Assembly (NCBI GenBank): GCA_041746635.1
Contig: JBGTGQ010000003.1
Coordinates: 1-64,000 of the forward strand
Direction of reading: 5' to 3'
DNA: 64,000 nucleotides
DNA from: CAMASH01 sp041746635
GTDB taxonomy: Bacteria > Verrucomicrobiota > Verrucomicrobiia > Chthoniobacterales > Terrimicrobiaceae
Of the stretch, positions 16,400-24,279 are shown in pieces (position 1 is the first letter of the stretch; each line of letters begins with the position of its first letter). A program made the position numbers and the translations under genes. The notes below the pieces were generated by a model that saw only the letters and a list, made by a program, of their open reading frames with translations, was not told the origin of the DNA and ran no database searches.

Positions 16400-17212
16400 T
16401 CACCCCACTTGATCCACAAATGTCTTCATTTGCAAATCTCCATGCGTGATTACGGCGAGGGCGGCAATGGGAAGGCTGCACCCTCCGCCGAAGGATTGCA
16501 GAAATTGGCGCTCCGCCGTGACACACTTTGCCGTGTCCTCATGATGGGCCGCGCGGAGAAAATCCGCCGTCTCTTGATCGCCGCTGCGGCATTCGACGGC
16601 GATGGCGCCCTGCCCTGGAGCGGGAAGCATTTCCCTGATGATGGTCACAGAAAGCCCTTCCGGCACGACACCGGGCCCCAGCCGGTCAAGACCCGCCTTG
16701 GCCAGCAGCAACCCATCGAGCGCGGAATTCCCGGCCAATTTGCGCAATCGTGTCGGCACATTGCCGCGGATTTCCACGATTTGCAGATCCGGACGAAGGG
16801 ACAAGAGCTGGGCTTTGCGACGGGGACTCGATGTGGCCACGATCGCACCTTGAGACAGGGCCTCCCATCCGCCGGGCTGTCTGGCGACAAGAACGTCCGA
16901 AGGATCGGCCCGCTCAAGGATGGCTCCAAGAACAAGACCGTTCGGTTGTTCCGTGGGCAAATCTTTCAGACTGTGCACCGCGGCATCGATTTCTCCCGCA
17001 AACAACGCCTCCGCCAGTTCCTTGGTGAAGAGGCCTTTTTCCAGCGTGCCGGGCGCGGAAAGGCTCACATCGAGACGTTGGTCACCGGTGGTTTTGATGA
17101 TCTTCGTTTCGATTTCGAGGGAGGGATGGGCGGCGCGGAGCTTGTCCGCCACGATGCGGGTTTGGGCCAGGGCGAGATCGCTGCCCCGCGTGCCGAGAAT
17201 GAGACAGTTCAC
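16400..17212 (-). CDS. hemC: Porphobilinogen deaminase (hydroxymethylbilane synthase), short form
   Basis: The product has 270 residues against about 310 in the family. It polymerises four porphobilinogens to hydroxymethylbilane. Domain 1 has GTRGSDLALAQ and KEIIKTTGD-like IIKTTGDQ. Catalytic-loop residues AVHSLKDLPT and TSSPRRKAQLL are present, and the cofactor Cys is in FGGGCSLPIA (Cys245). The protein stops 25 residues after this Cys, so most of domain 3 is missing. No continuation is seen in other frames, and the lipoprotein gene begins 14 bases on. Its start overlaps the hemA stop (ATGA at 17209-17212). Confidence 0.92.
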   Translation of the reverse strand: MNCLILGTRGSDLALAQTRIVADKLRAAHPSLEIETKIIKTTGDQRLDVSLSAPGTLEKGLFTKELAEALFAGEIDAAVHSLKDLPTEQPNGLVLGAILERADPSDVLVARQPGGWEALSQGAIVATSSPRRKAQLLSLRPDLQIVEIRGNVPTRLRKLAGNSALDGLLLAKAGLDRLGPGVVPEGLSVTIIREMLPAPGQGAIAVECRSGDQETADFLRAAHHEDTAKCVTAERQFLQSFGGGCSLPIAALAVITHGDLQMKTFVDQVG

Positions 17213-18228
17213 GAACGCAAGCCCTGGTGACGTTTGAGCCAGGAAACAAACGAGCCAACCTGATCGGCGATCATTTTTTCACAGCGATCAATTTCGCTCC
17301 GGCGAACTTCCAACGACTGGCGGACGATGCTTTCCAGGGAGTCAATGTCGTAGAGGAAAACTCCTTCAAGTTCATTGACCGAGGCTTCGACATCGCGGGG
17401 AACAGCCAGATCGATGACAAAAAGCGGACGTCTGGAGCGATCTTTCATCATGGGGGCAAGCTTCTCCCGGGTGAGAATGGCATGAGGTGCGGCGGTGGAG
17501 CAGATGAGGATGTCCACATCCGAGAAGGCGTTTTGCCAGTGATCGAAATGAATGGCGAGGCCGCCGATTTCCTCCGCCAATTTGGCCGCGCGCTCGTAGG
17601 TGCGGTTGGAAACGATGACCGTCTTGACGCCGCGGGATACAAGGCTGCGGGCGGTGCGCTCGCTGGTTTCGCCTGCGCCGAGAATCATGACCCGGCGTCC
17701 AGTCAGATCGCCGAAAATTTTCCCGGCCAGTTCGACGGCGACAGACCCGACCGAGGTCGCGCCGCGGGTGATCTGGGTTTCGGTGCGGACATGCTTGGCC
17801 ACGCGGAAAGCGTGCTGGAAAAGTTTGTTGAGATGGCTGGTGGTCGCGCCCAGTTCGGCGGCGGCGGAGTAGGCTTTTTTCACCTGACCGAGGATTTCCG
17901 TCTCGCCCAGCACCATCGAGTCCAGTCCACTAACCACTCGAAAAAGGTGCCGCACGCTGCCGGGAGTGTCGTGGAAATAGAGCGGCACTTCCAAGCCGGA
18001 ACGGGTTTGCAACAGATCGCGCAAACTCTCATAGGCCCGGATGGGGCATAAGCTCGCGGCGTAAAATTCCACGCGGTTGCAGGTGGAGAGAATCACCGCG
18101 CCGGACAGGCCGTCGATGGCGCGCACGGCGGACAGGGTTTCGTTTAACTGATGACTGCCGACCGCGAATTTTTCGCGGACATCCACCGCAGCGTTTTGAT
18201 GATTGAGACCGGCGCAGAGAATATTCAT
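17209..18228 (-). CDS. hemA: Glutamyl-tRNA reductase
   Basis: The product has 339 residues, slightly shorter than usual (about 420) because the C-terminal dimerisation helix is reduced. It reduces Glu-tRNA to glutamate-1-semialdehyde, the first step of C5 tetrapyrrole synthesis. STCNRVEFYA near residue 48 carries the catalytic Cys. The NADPH fold shows ILGAGETSERTARSLVSRG and VSNRTYERAAKLAEE. The start at 18228 gives MNILCAGLNHQNA, the normal N-terminus. The upstream open frame runs into a Leu/Gln/Ser/Thr-rich repeat. Confidence 0.94.
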   Translation of the reverse strand: MNILCAGLNHQNAAVDVREKFAVGSHQLNETLSAVRAIDGLSGAVILSTCNRVEFYAASLCPIRAYESLRDLLQTRSGLEVPLYFHDTPGSVRHLFRVVSGLDSMVLGETEILGQVKKAYSAAAELGATTSHLNKLFQHAFRVAKHVRTETQITRGATSVGSVAVELAGKIFGDLTGRRVMILGAGETSERTARSLVSRGVKTVIVSNRTYERAAKLAEEIGGLAIHFDHWQNAFSDVDILICSTAAPHAILTREKLAPMMKDRSRRPLFVIDLAVPRDVEASVNELEGVFLYDIDSLESIVRQSLEVRRSEIDRCEKMIADQVGSFVSWLKRHQGLRS

Positions 18229-18240
18229 GGCCGGGCAGCG

Positions 18241-18333
18241 GGTTGAGGGTTGAGCGTTGAGAGTTGAGAGACCAAGGCAACACAACGGCGCGGAAATTGT
18301 TTCCTCTCAGCTCTCAACCATAATCTCTCAACT
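18241..18333. repeat. TTGAG/CTCAA inverted repeat between ccsA-like gene and hemA
   Basis: Tandem GGGTTGAGGGTTGAGCGTTG units (18241-18270) face CTCTCAACCATAATCTCTCA (18318 onward) in inverted order. The same unit occurs as an in-frame insert in metH at 57187-57219 and, more weakly, at about 24245 (CCAACCCTCAACC). Confidence 0.7.
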
Positions 18334-18337
18334 TCCT

Positions 18338-19123
18338 TCATGGCCTCGAGGAAAGATATTGGATGCCCGGAAGGGTGATGAGGGCAAGGGCAAACACCAC
18401 GATGGAAAGCCCGGCCAGGCGGCGGGGGGCGAGCGTGTGCAGCCGCTTCAGCACCAACAAGAGACCATAAACGAACCAGATGGTGGCCGAGGCAAAAAAT
18501 TTCAGGTTATTGACCGGCATCTGGCTGAGGAAGCCCGCCGCGAAGCCGACGGTGAGAAGTCCAAAGCCCAGCCAGACGAGGCGGCCATTGGCCACGGCGA
18601 GATCGTTGATGGGGGGTAGGTTGTAGAACAACGGGGACGCCCTGTGCGACTTGAGCTGGCGTTCCTGCAGTAGATACATGACGCCCGCGATGCAGGCGAG
18701 TCCGAAGGCACCATAGGCGATGAGGGAGAGTGCGGCGTGAAACTCGATCCACGGATTGACCACCGAGCGCGGGACCGGTTGCTGATTAATCGGGGCGATG
18801 AAGGCCACCAGCACCAGTAGAAAGGCCAGCGGTGCGGTAAAGGCTCCCAGGAGAGACAGCCGATAGGCCGATCCCACCAGTAGGTAGATCAACACAAGCG
18901 CCCAGCTCTGGAAAATCAGCACATCGAAGAGGCTGTTGAGCGGACAGGAGCCCTCCGCCTTGCCCCGCAGGTACAGGAAGGCGCAGAGAAAAAGAAAACC
19001 CGTGAAAATCGCGACAAAATTCACCCGTCCAGGCCGGAATCGCCCCGCGCCGAGCGCGTAGAGCGTGTAGCCGAAGCTGGCCAGAAAACAAAGCGTTGCC
19101 GCGATGAGCAATAGGCGGTCCAT
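18338..19123 (-). CDS. CcsA/HemX-type cytochrome c assembly membrane protein
   Basis: The product has 261 residues. It has about eight transmembrane helices. The segment WIEFHAALSLIAYGAFGLACIAG matches the haem-handling core of CcsA/CcmC/HemX proteins, though the tryptophan-rich WWD signature is not obvious. HemX-type members lie next to hemA in Firmicutes and other phyla and affect HemA levels, and this gene directly precedes hemA here. The start at 19123 gives MDRLLLIAATLCFLASFGYT. A role in cytochrome c maturation or in HemA control cannot be separated from sequence. Confidence 0.82.
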   Translation of the reverse strand: MDRLLLIAATLCFLASFGYTLYALGAGRFRPGRVNFVAIFTGFLFLCAFLYLRGKAEGSCPLNSLFDVLIFQSWALVLIYLLVGSAYRLSLLGAFTAPLAFLLVLVAFIAPINQQPVPRSVVNPWIEFHAALSLIAYGAFGLACIAGVMYLLQERQLKSHRASPLFYNLPPINDLAVANGRLVWLGFGLLTVGFAAGFLSQMPVNNLKFFASATIWFVYGLLLVLKRLHTLAPRRLAGLSIVVFALALITLPGIQYLSSRP

Positions 19124-19215
19124 GAATAAAAGGCGTCTAACACTTTCACATAAGGGAACGAAGGCAACAAAGATTCCCTTGGCCGGAATCCGGGGAAACC
19201 GGTATTTTCCTCCCC

Positions 19216-19710
19216 ATGCTTTGGCGCGCAACCGCACTGACCGCCTGTCTGGTTCTGACCGGATACGCCTCTCAACGCGCTTTGCCGCCTTACGAAAAAC
19301 CTCTGGCCCGCGCTCCTGCCATGAAGATCCGCACGACGGCCTACACCCACACGGAGAGCGATCACATTCGCTACGGCGCGCGCAATGCCTTGGGCGGGCC
19401 GTTGAAGTGCGGCGAGGTGAACAGCGCGGCGGCGGACTGGTCGCGTTTTCCCGCCGGGACGATTTTTCGCGTCGTGGCCACGGGGGAGATTTACGAGGTG
19501 GACGACATCGGCTGGATGCTGGCGGGCACCAATACGATCGATCTTTACAAGCCCACGCGCCGCGACATGAACACCTGGGGCGTGCGGCGCGTGACGATTG
19601 AGATCCTCCAGTGGGGCGATGTCCGGGCCAGTTATCGGGTGCTCAAGCCGCGGGAAAAATACCGCCATGTCAAACGCATGGTGCGGGAGATGGAGCAACG
19701 ATATTTTTAG
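19216..19710 (+). CDS. Exported 3D-domain (DPBB) protein
   Basis: The product has 164 residues. The N-terminal signal-like segment is MLWRATALTACLVLTGYAS. The body has a 3D (three-Asp) double-psi beta-barrel as in MltA and YabE-type lytic enzymes: KIRTTAYTH, FPAGTIFRVVATGEIYEVDD and AGTNTIDLYKP. Such domains act on peptidoglycan or bind it. The gene starts 92 bases from the divergent ccsA-like gene and is followed 16 bases later by the VanX homologue, so both may remodel the wall. Confidence 0.82.
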   Translation: MLWRATALTACLVLTGYASQRALPPYEKPLARAPAMKIRTTAYTHTESDHIRYGARNALGGPLKCGEVNSAAADWSRFPAGTIFRVVATGEIYEVDDIGWMLAGTNTIDLYKPTRRDMNTWGVRRVTIEILQWGDVRASYRVLKPREKYRHVKRMVREMEQRYF

Positions 19711-19800
19711 CCACGGATGAACACGGATGAACACGGATAAACACGGATGGGGGAGGCGGCTGGTTTTCTCCGTGCTTATCTGTGCTTATCCGTGGCTGAG
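19711..19800. repeat. CCACGGAT-type palindromic repeat overlapping a start codon
   Basis: Direct ACACGGATGA/ACACGGATAA units (19711-19750) face CTCCGTGCTTATCTGTGCTT and ATCCGTGGCT (19770-19797). Together they form a long imperfect inverted repeat. The vanX-like start codon (19727) and its signal peptide are encoded within it. Confidence 0.8.
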
Positions 19801-20425
19801 TTTTGCCCAAGAACCTTCGCCGACCCTGCCGCCGGGTGCCATCGAGCACAACCTGATCGGTGTGGATACGATTCGGCCGCCGCTCTTGCAGGAGATCCGC
19901 TATGCCACGACCTATAATTTCACCGGCCAGACGCTGTATCCCTTTCCCACCGCCTACGTGCATAAGGAAGTCGCGGCCGCGCTGCAAAAAGTGCAGGAGG
20001 AGCTCGCTTTGGAAGGTCTGGGCTTGAAACTTTTCGACGGCTACCGCCCGCTTTCCGTGCAGGCCAAAATGTGGGCGCTCATACCCGACGAACGCTACGT
20101 TTCCGATCCGGGCAAAAGCAAAGGCAAGCATACCCGTGGCACCGCCGTGGATGTTACGTTGGTGGACCGCGCCGGTAACGAGCTCAAAATGCCGACGCCC
20201 TATGACGACTTCACCGAGAAAGCGCATCGCTCCTCCAAAAAATGGAACACCACCGAGCACAAGAACTACCTCAAGCTGGAAACCATCATGAAGAAGCACG
20301 GCTTTATCCCGTTTCGCTACGAATGGTGGCACTTCGATTTTAAGGATTGGGAAAAATACCCACCGCTCGACATCAGCTTTGACGATCTGGGCAAGGGCGT
20401 GAAGACCGCCGTGCCGGTGCCGTGA
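19727..20425 (+). CDS. D-alanyl-D-alanine dipeptidase, VanX/DdpX family
   Basis: The product has 232 residues. This zinc enzyme cleaves D-Ala-D-Ala, in Gram-negatives usually to recover cell-wall dipeptide. It has GKHTRGTAVDVTLVD (SxHxxGxAxD-type ligands), FDGYRPLSVQAK (catalytic Arg) and EWWHFDF (catalytic Glu and third ligand). The N-terminal 28 residues (MNTDKHGWGRRLVFSVLICA, then YPWLSFAQ) form a signal peptide encoded by the palindromic repeat at 19711-19800. No later ATG could serve before the conserved core. No vanH/vanA genes are near, so vancomycin resistance is not implied. Confidence 0.9.
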   Translation: MNTDKHGWGRRLVFSVLICAYPWLSFAQEPSPTLPPGAIEHNLIGVDTIRPPLLQEIRYATTYNFTGQTLYPFPTAYVHKEVAAALQKVQEELALEGLGLKLFDGYRPLSVQAKMWALIPDERYVSDPGKSKGKHTRGTAVDVTLVDRAGNELKMPTPYDDFTEKAHRSSKKWNTTEHKNYLKLETIMKKHGFIPFRYEWWHFDFKDWEKYPPLDISFDDLGKGVKTAVPVP

Positions 20426-20441
20426 AATAGACCTGGGGCCC

Positions 20442-20760
20442 TTACGGCGGGGTCGGTTCCACCGTGGGTGTCGGCGCGGGGGTCGGAGTGGGCGACGGGG
20501 CGGGCGGGATGGCATTCACAAAAAACCACAGGTTGCCGGGGCGGGAAAGTGCGCGCCGCCCTCCTGCGGCACGATGCTGTGTTCCAGCAAAGTGCGGGGC
20601 ACGGACTGGTAGCCGTTTTCCGGCGTGAAGGGCGGGGATTCCTCGGTGATTTTCCAGGAAACCTCCAGCGGATCCCATTCCGGATCGGAGGCCACGACTT
20701 TTACCTCCACCGGATCGCCCGGGAAGTAGTGCGCGACATTTTGCTCCACCTCATTGCCGA
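20442..20760 (-). pseudogene. Frameshifted remnant of a PKD/cadherin-like domain protein
   Basis: Just downstream of the methyltransferase stop a frame reads HYFPGDPVEVKVVASDPEWD then PLEVSWKITEES, a typical Ig/PKD-like strand pattern. It stops at about 20516. A second frame takes over near 20550 with RPGNLWFFVNAIPPAP and a Pro/Thr tail (TPTPAPTPTVEPTPP). Joined by one frameshift they look like the C-terminus of an exported protein whose 5' part is lost. No good start is seen. Confidence 0.4.
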
Positions 20761-20769
20761 TGGCCCAAA

Positions 20770-21690
20770 TTATTTGCAGCCGGTCGCGAGCAACGTCTGG
20801 AAGTTCGGGGCCTGTTTTTCGCTCGCGACCACCGTCACCTCGATCTTGGTGAAGCCGGCGGCTTTCAGCATCTGATGCAGTTCGACTTCGGAAAAACCCA
20901 GCCACACATGGGCGTAAAGTTCCCTCGCCTGTTCGTAGCTGTGGCTGGCGAGGTCGAGAATCACGACGCGCCCGCCGTCGCGTAAAATGCGATGCGCGGC
21001 GTGCACGGCTTTTTGCGGGCTGGCGGCGTGGTGCAAAGCCTGGCTGAAGAGGGCGAGGTCCACGCTCTCGTCGTCGATCGGCGGCTCCTCGATGTCGCCG
21101 TGGCGGTATTCGAGATTCTTGAACCCGTGTTCCCGGGCCAAACTCGCCCCGAACTCGACCATCTTTTCCGAGTTGTCGATGGCGATCACTTTTTTCGACG
21201 AGCGCGCCAGCAACTGCGACAACGTGCCCTCGCCCGCGCCAAGATCGGCGATGACCATCGGCGGCATCAGCCGCAGCAACCCATGCGCGAGTGCCTGCCA
21301 CGACCGGCCCGGAACGTACGTGCGCCCGAATTTTCCCGCCAGCTTGTTAAAATACTCCGCCGCCTTGTCCTTGCGTTTGCGCAGGGCCAGCCCGAGCGCG
21401 GAGTGATCGCGCACCGATTCCGGCAACTCGCGCCGGGCCGCATCCAGAATCGGCCGCAGGGTCGAGACAGATTCCGCGCAGGCGGAGTAGAAAATGTTTT
21501 TCCCCACCCGGCGGTCGCTGGCCAGATCCTCGCGTTTGAGCAAAGACAGGCTGGCGGAAATCCGCGACTGCCCCATGCCCAGGATGTCCTGTAATTCCGC
21601 CACCGTCAGTTCCTCCTCCACCAGCAGCAGCAGCAACCGCAGCCGGGTGGGATCGGACAGCGCGCGGAGCGATTTGACGATGGATGCCAT
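20770..21690 (-). CDS. ArsR-family regulator fused to a SAM-dependent methyltransferase
   Basis: The product has 306 residues. Residues 1-90 are a winged helix (LRALSDPTRLRLLLLLVEEE, then MGQSRISASLSLLK). Residues 130-306 are a class I methyltransferase with motif I VIADLGAGEGTLSQLLA and a UbiE-like tail (LFSQALHHAASPQKAVHAAH). Fusions of this kind often lie near methionine-cycle genes, and metH lies 35 kb away here. No metal-binding Cys pair is seen in the winged helix. The start at 21690 (MASIVKSLRAL) was preferred over one seven codons upstream. The leader 21691-21850 has a weak ACCCTGAAAGG hairpin but no recognised riboswitch. Confidence 0.85.
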   Translation of the reverse strand: MASIVKSLRALSDPTRLRLLLLLVEEELTVAELQDILGMGQSRISASLSLLKREDLASDRRVGKNIFYSACAESVSTLRPILDAARRELPESVRDHSALGLALRKRKDKAAEYFNKLAGKFGRTYVPGRSWQALAHGLLRLMPPMVIADLGAGEGTLSQLLARSSKKVIAIDNSEKMVEFGASLAREHGFKNLEYRHGDIEEPPIDDESVDLALFSQALHHAASPQKAVHAAHRILRDGGRVVILDLASHSYEQARELYAHVWLGFSEVELHQMLKAAGFTKIEVTVVASEKQAPNFQTLLATGCK

Positions 21691-21850
21691 GGAAACCCCG
21701 CCACCATGCACCGGGTTCCAGGCGTTTTACAGTGGAAAACTAAAGCGAAGGGCGCGTTGTGACCCGTCTGATCCATGATGCGCCAACCCTGAAAGGTTTG
21801 CCATCGGTCCGGAGCTGGGCCCTCTGCCGCTGCGCATCCTGCGCAACTTC

Positions 21851-22552
21851 TTAGTGCTGATACCAAGATACCCCGGTCTCGGCCGCGGCGGCAGAGAGGG
21901 CGGTGGGATCGTTGACCAATATCTGCCGGGTGACGAATTGCACATGCCCGTCGCAGAAGAGGACATGCGCCTCGGCTTTCGAGCTGGTGGGTTTGGCTCC
22001 GCCGTGACGAAATGCGACATCTTCTGGGCCGATGGCCGGCGTGTAACCGGCGACCTCGGTCAGGAAAACGACGTTGGAAGGATGGTTGATCTCAAAGATC
22101 CGGAAGCTGCGTGTTCCCTCCACCGGTTGGAGGAATTTGTTCATCCCGTAGTTGAAGAAAAACACCTCGGGGTCCCACACTTTCACCGGCCGGGTCGAAG
22201 GATCAATCCAGAGCGAAGGCACGCCGGGCCGGGGGCGCTTTCCGGGCGGCAGTTCGGCCAGCGGGGTTTGGGAAATGTAGGGTGGCAGCGCGTTGAACCA
22301 CGCTTTCCTTTCTTCGGTGGTGACCGGATCCTGGCCGATTTCGGGCAGCTGGTTTTCGTTATCGATGAGATAGAGGTTCAAGGCGATGCCCCACTGCTGC
22401 AAATTGTGCGAGCTGGCCACCCGCCGCGCCTCTCCCTGCTGCTTGAGGAAAATGGCGGCGAGCACGGCGGCGAGCACCACCAGGATGGCCAGCGCGATGA
22501 GGATTTCGCGCATGGTATTCCGCTTCTCGGTTGGCGCGTGGTCGAGGCTCAT
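21851..22552 (-). CDS. Membrane-anchored pilin-like protein with H-X9-DG-type tail
   Basis: The product has 233 residues. A single N-terminal helix (REILIALAILVVLAAVLAAI) is followed by ASSHNLQQWGIALNLYLIDN, the typical start of Verrucomicrobia/Planctomycete prepilin-like proteins. Near the end DVAFRHGG and AHVLFCDGHVQFVTRQ match the H...DG signature. The usual G-F-T-L cleavage motif is missing, so it may stay as an anchored membrane protein. It lies 13 bases after the metallophosphatase-like gene and is probably co-transcribed with it. The function is unknown. Confidence 0.72.
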   Translation of the reverse strand: MSLDHAPTEKRNTMREILIALAILVVLAAVLAAIFLKQQGEARRVASSHNLQQWGIALNLYLIDNENQLPEIGQDPVTTEERKAWFNALPPYISQTPLAELPPGKRPRPGVPSLWIDPSTRPVKVWDPEVFFFNYGMNKFLQPVEGTRSFRIFEINHPSNVVFLTEVAGYTPAIGPEDVAFRHGGAKPTSSKAEAHVLFCDGHVQFVTRQILVNDPTALSAAAAETGVSWYQH

Positions 22553-22565
22553 CGGGCAACGTTCC

Positions 22566-24095
22566 TCACGGCTGGAGTTTTCCGCTCCAGGACCAGCCGG
22601 GGGATGACGCTGCACCGGTCACCGCGCCGGGATTGGTCTTGAGATATTCGACGAAGAAATCGAATTCCGACTTTTGCGCGGTGGTCTTGATGGCATCCGG
22701 GGGGATGGCCAGCTTGGCCGCGATGAGGCGTCCGAAAAAATCCGAGGTCGTGACCGTGATGGCGTCCGCGTCGAGGCCGTCGTTTTGCAAGATGGCGAGA
22801 TTCAGATCCTGGCTGACCCGGGTGATTTGTTCGGGCGAAAGGGTGAGTTGCACGACCGGAGTCGTCCACGGCAGGCTGTTGAAAACCTGGCTGGTGCGGA
22901 GTTCGCCCGCCAACCAGCTGGTGCGGATCGATTGAAGGGAATACAACACCGCCTGCGTGCCGGGCTCGGTGGCCAGTGCGGTCATGTATGTTTTCAAGAT
23001 GGCCTCGGGCGGGACGGATTCCGCGAGGTTGCCCAGCTTGGTGTCCGCGTCGGAAATGGGGCCGGCGTAACGAGCTATGGCCTCGATCATCGTGTTGTCG
23101 GCCGGGGCGGAGTTTGCCGTCATGGGAAGGAGCTCGTGCTTGAGCACCTTCCACGTCTTGCCGTCGCGCTTGAGATCGAGGCGGGCGAGGGCGAAACCCC
23201 CGTTGTTGCGCAGGATGTTGACGGATACCGGCGGCCGCCAGTCGGTGAATCCGCTGGCCGTCCAGGCGTCCTTCTCTTTGCCGCCGTAGATGCGATGGGC
23301 GAGGATGGCGTTTACGCCGACGCGGCGGAGTTCCTGCAGGAAGGCCTCCGGCTGGTCTTTGGGCGATTCAAATTTCATCCAACTCAACAACGTGAGCCCC
23401 TCACCGGCTTTCTGACCAAGACTCGAAAGAACTTTCGCGTAGTCGCGCACCGGGGTCACCGCCGTGGGAGTGGTGCCAAACCAGGCGGGAAAACGATCGG
23501 GATATTGATTGCTGCTCGCGTCGCCGTAGAAATTGGCCAACAGGTAAACCGGGATGTCGCCCGCCGTCAGTTTCGTGCCGAAGACCGTGCCATCCGTCGC
23601 CGGTTTCTCCGCTGCATCCTGAAACGGATTGAGCACTTTCGCCTTGAGCTTGGCCAAGGTCTGGGGCTGCACTGCATAGTCAAGATTGCTCAGCAGCAGC
23701 GCGTCGTAACCAGCATCGTTGAAAAACGTCACCATGTTTTCTGATCCGGTGACATGCGAGGCGAAGGAACCCGTGAGGCTGTCACCCAGATCGATCACCA
23801 ACACCTTCGCCCCCGTTTGCGACGCCTCCTCCCTCGCTTTGCGCACATAGCCGGCCAGATATTGATAATGCTGCAAGGCAGCGATCGATTGCAGCGAGAG
23901 CGGATACACATTTCCCCGCATCCGCCCGCTGTGCAGGATGATCACATCGGCGGCGTCATCGTTCTTCCGCGAACATCCGGACATGGCAAGCAACGCCACG
24001 ACGGTCAGCAACAAAAGCGGAACAGCCCAGCCCTCGAAAAACCGCACCAATGAACCGCGAAGCGCAACCTGTCTCACCCCGCCATCGTTCGCCAT
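22566..24095 (-). CDS. Lipoprotein with degenerate 5'-nucleotidase (UshA-like) fold
   Basis: The product has 509 residues. An N-terminal anchor ends in LLAMSGC, a lipobox. VLVIDLGDSLTGSFASHVTG and FFNDAGYDALLLSNLDYA align with the GD and GNHE metal sites of the 5'-nucleotidase family. The NHE triplet is replaced by NLDY, and the first metal motif reads HSGRMRGNVYP. A C-terminal domain with TPVVQLTLSPEQITRVSQDL resembles the substrate domain. Catalysis may be lost or altered. The start at 24095 is an ATG with 40 residues before the anchor. The first ATG inside the anchor is an alternative. Confidence 0.65.
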   Translation of the reverse strand: MANDGGVRQVALRGSLVRFFEGWAVPLLLLTVVALLAMSGCSRKNDDAADVIILHSGRMRGNVYPLSLQSIAALQHYQYLAGYVRKAREEASQTGAKVLVIDLGDSLTGSFASHVTGSENMVTFFNDAGYDALLLSNLDYAVQPQTLAKLKAKVLNPFQDAAEKPATDGTVFGTKLTAGDIPVYLLANFYGDASSNQYPDRFPAWFGTTPTAVTPVRDYAKVLSSLGQKAGEGLTLLSWMKFESPKDQPEAFLQELRRVGVNAILAHRIYGGKEKDAWTASGFTDWRPPVSVNILRNNGGFALARLDLKRDGKTWKVLKHELLPMTANSAPADNTMIEAIARYAGPISDADTKLGNLAESVPPEAILKTYMTALATEPGTQAVLYSLQSIRTSWLAGELRTSQVFNSLPWTTPVVQLTLSPEQITRVSQDLNLAILQNDGLDADAITVTTSDFFGRLIAAKLAIPPDAIKTTAQKSEFDFFVEYLKTNPGAVTGAASSPGWSWSGKLQP

Positions 24096-24279
24096 GATCC
24101 CCCTATGCGACGACCATGTCTTTGTGACAAGTCTGTAACACGCGCGCGACTTCCCTTGGAGCGAGACGAATCGGGGAAGGTCTCTGAGGAGGCGGACAGG
24201 GATGCGAGGGCCCGCATCCCTCCATAGATCGGCATTTGCCTGTACCCCCAACCCTCAACCAACAACTCCGCTTTTACGC

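Noticed and set aside
19727..20425. Vancomycin resistance cluster
   Set aside because: Only the dipeptidase is present; no VanH/VanA ligase genes, and VanX-type enzymes are common in susceptible Gram-negatives.
21691..21850. SAM or SAH riboswitch upstream of the ArsR-methyltransferase gene
   Set aside because: Only a weak ACCCTGAAAGG hairpin is present; the consensus cores of SAM and SAH classes were not found.
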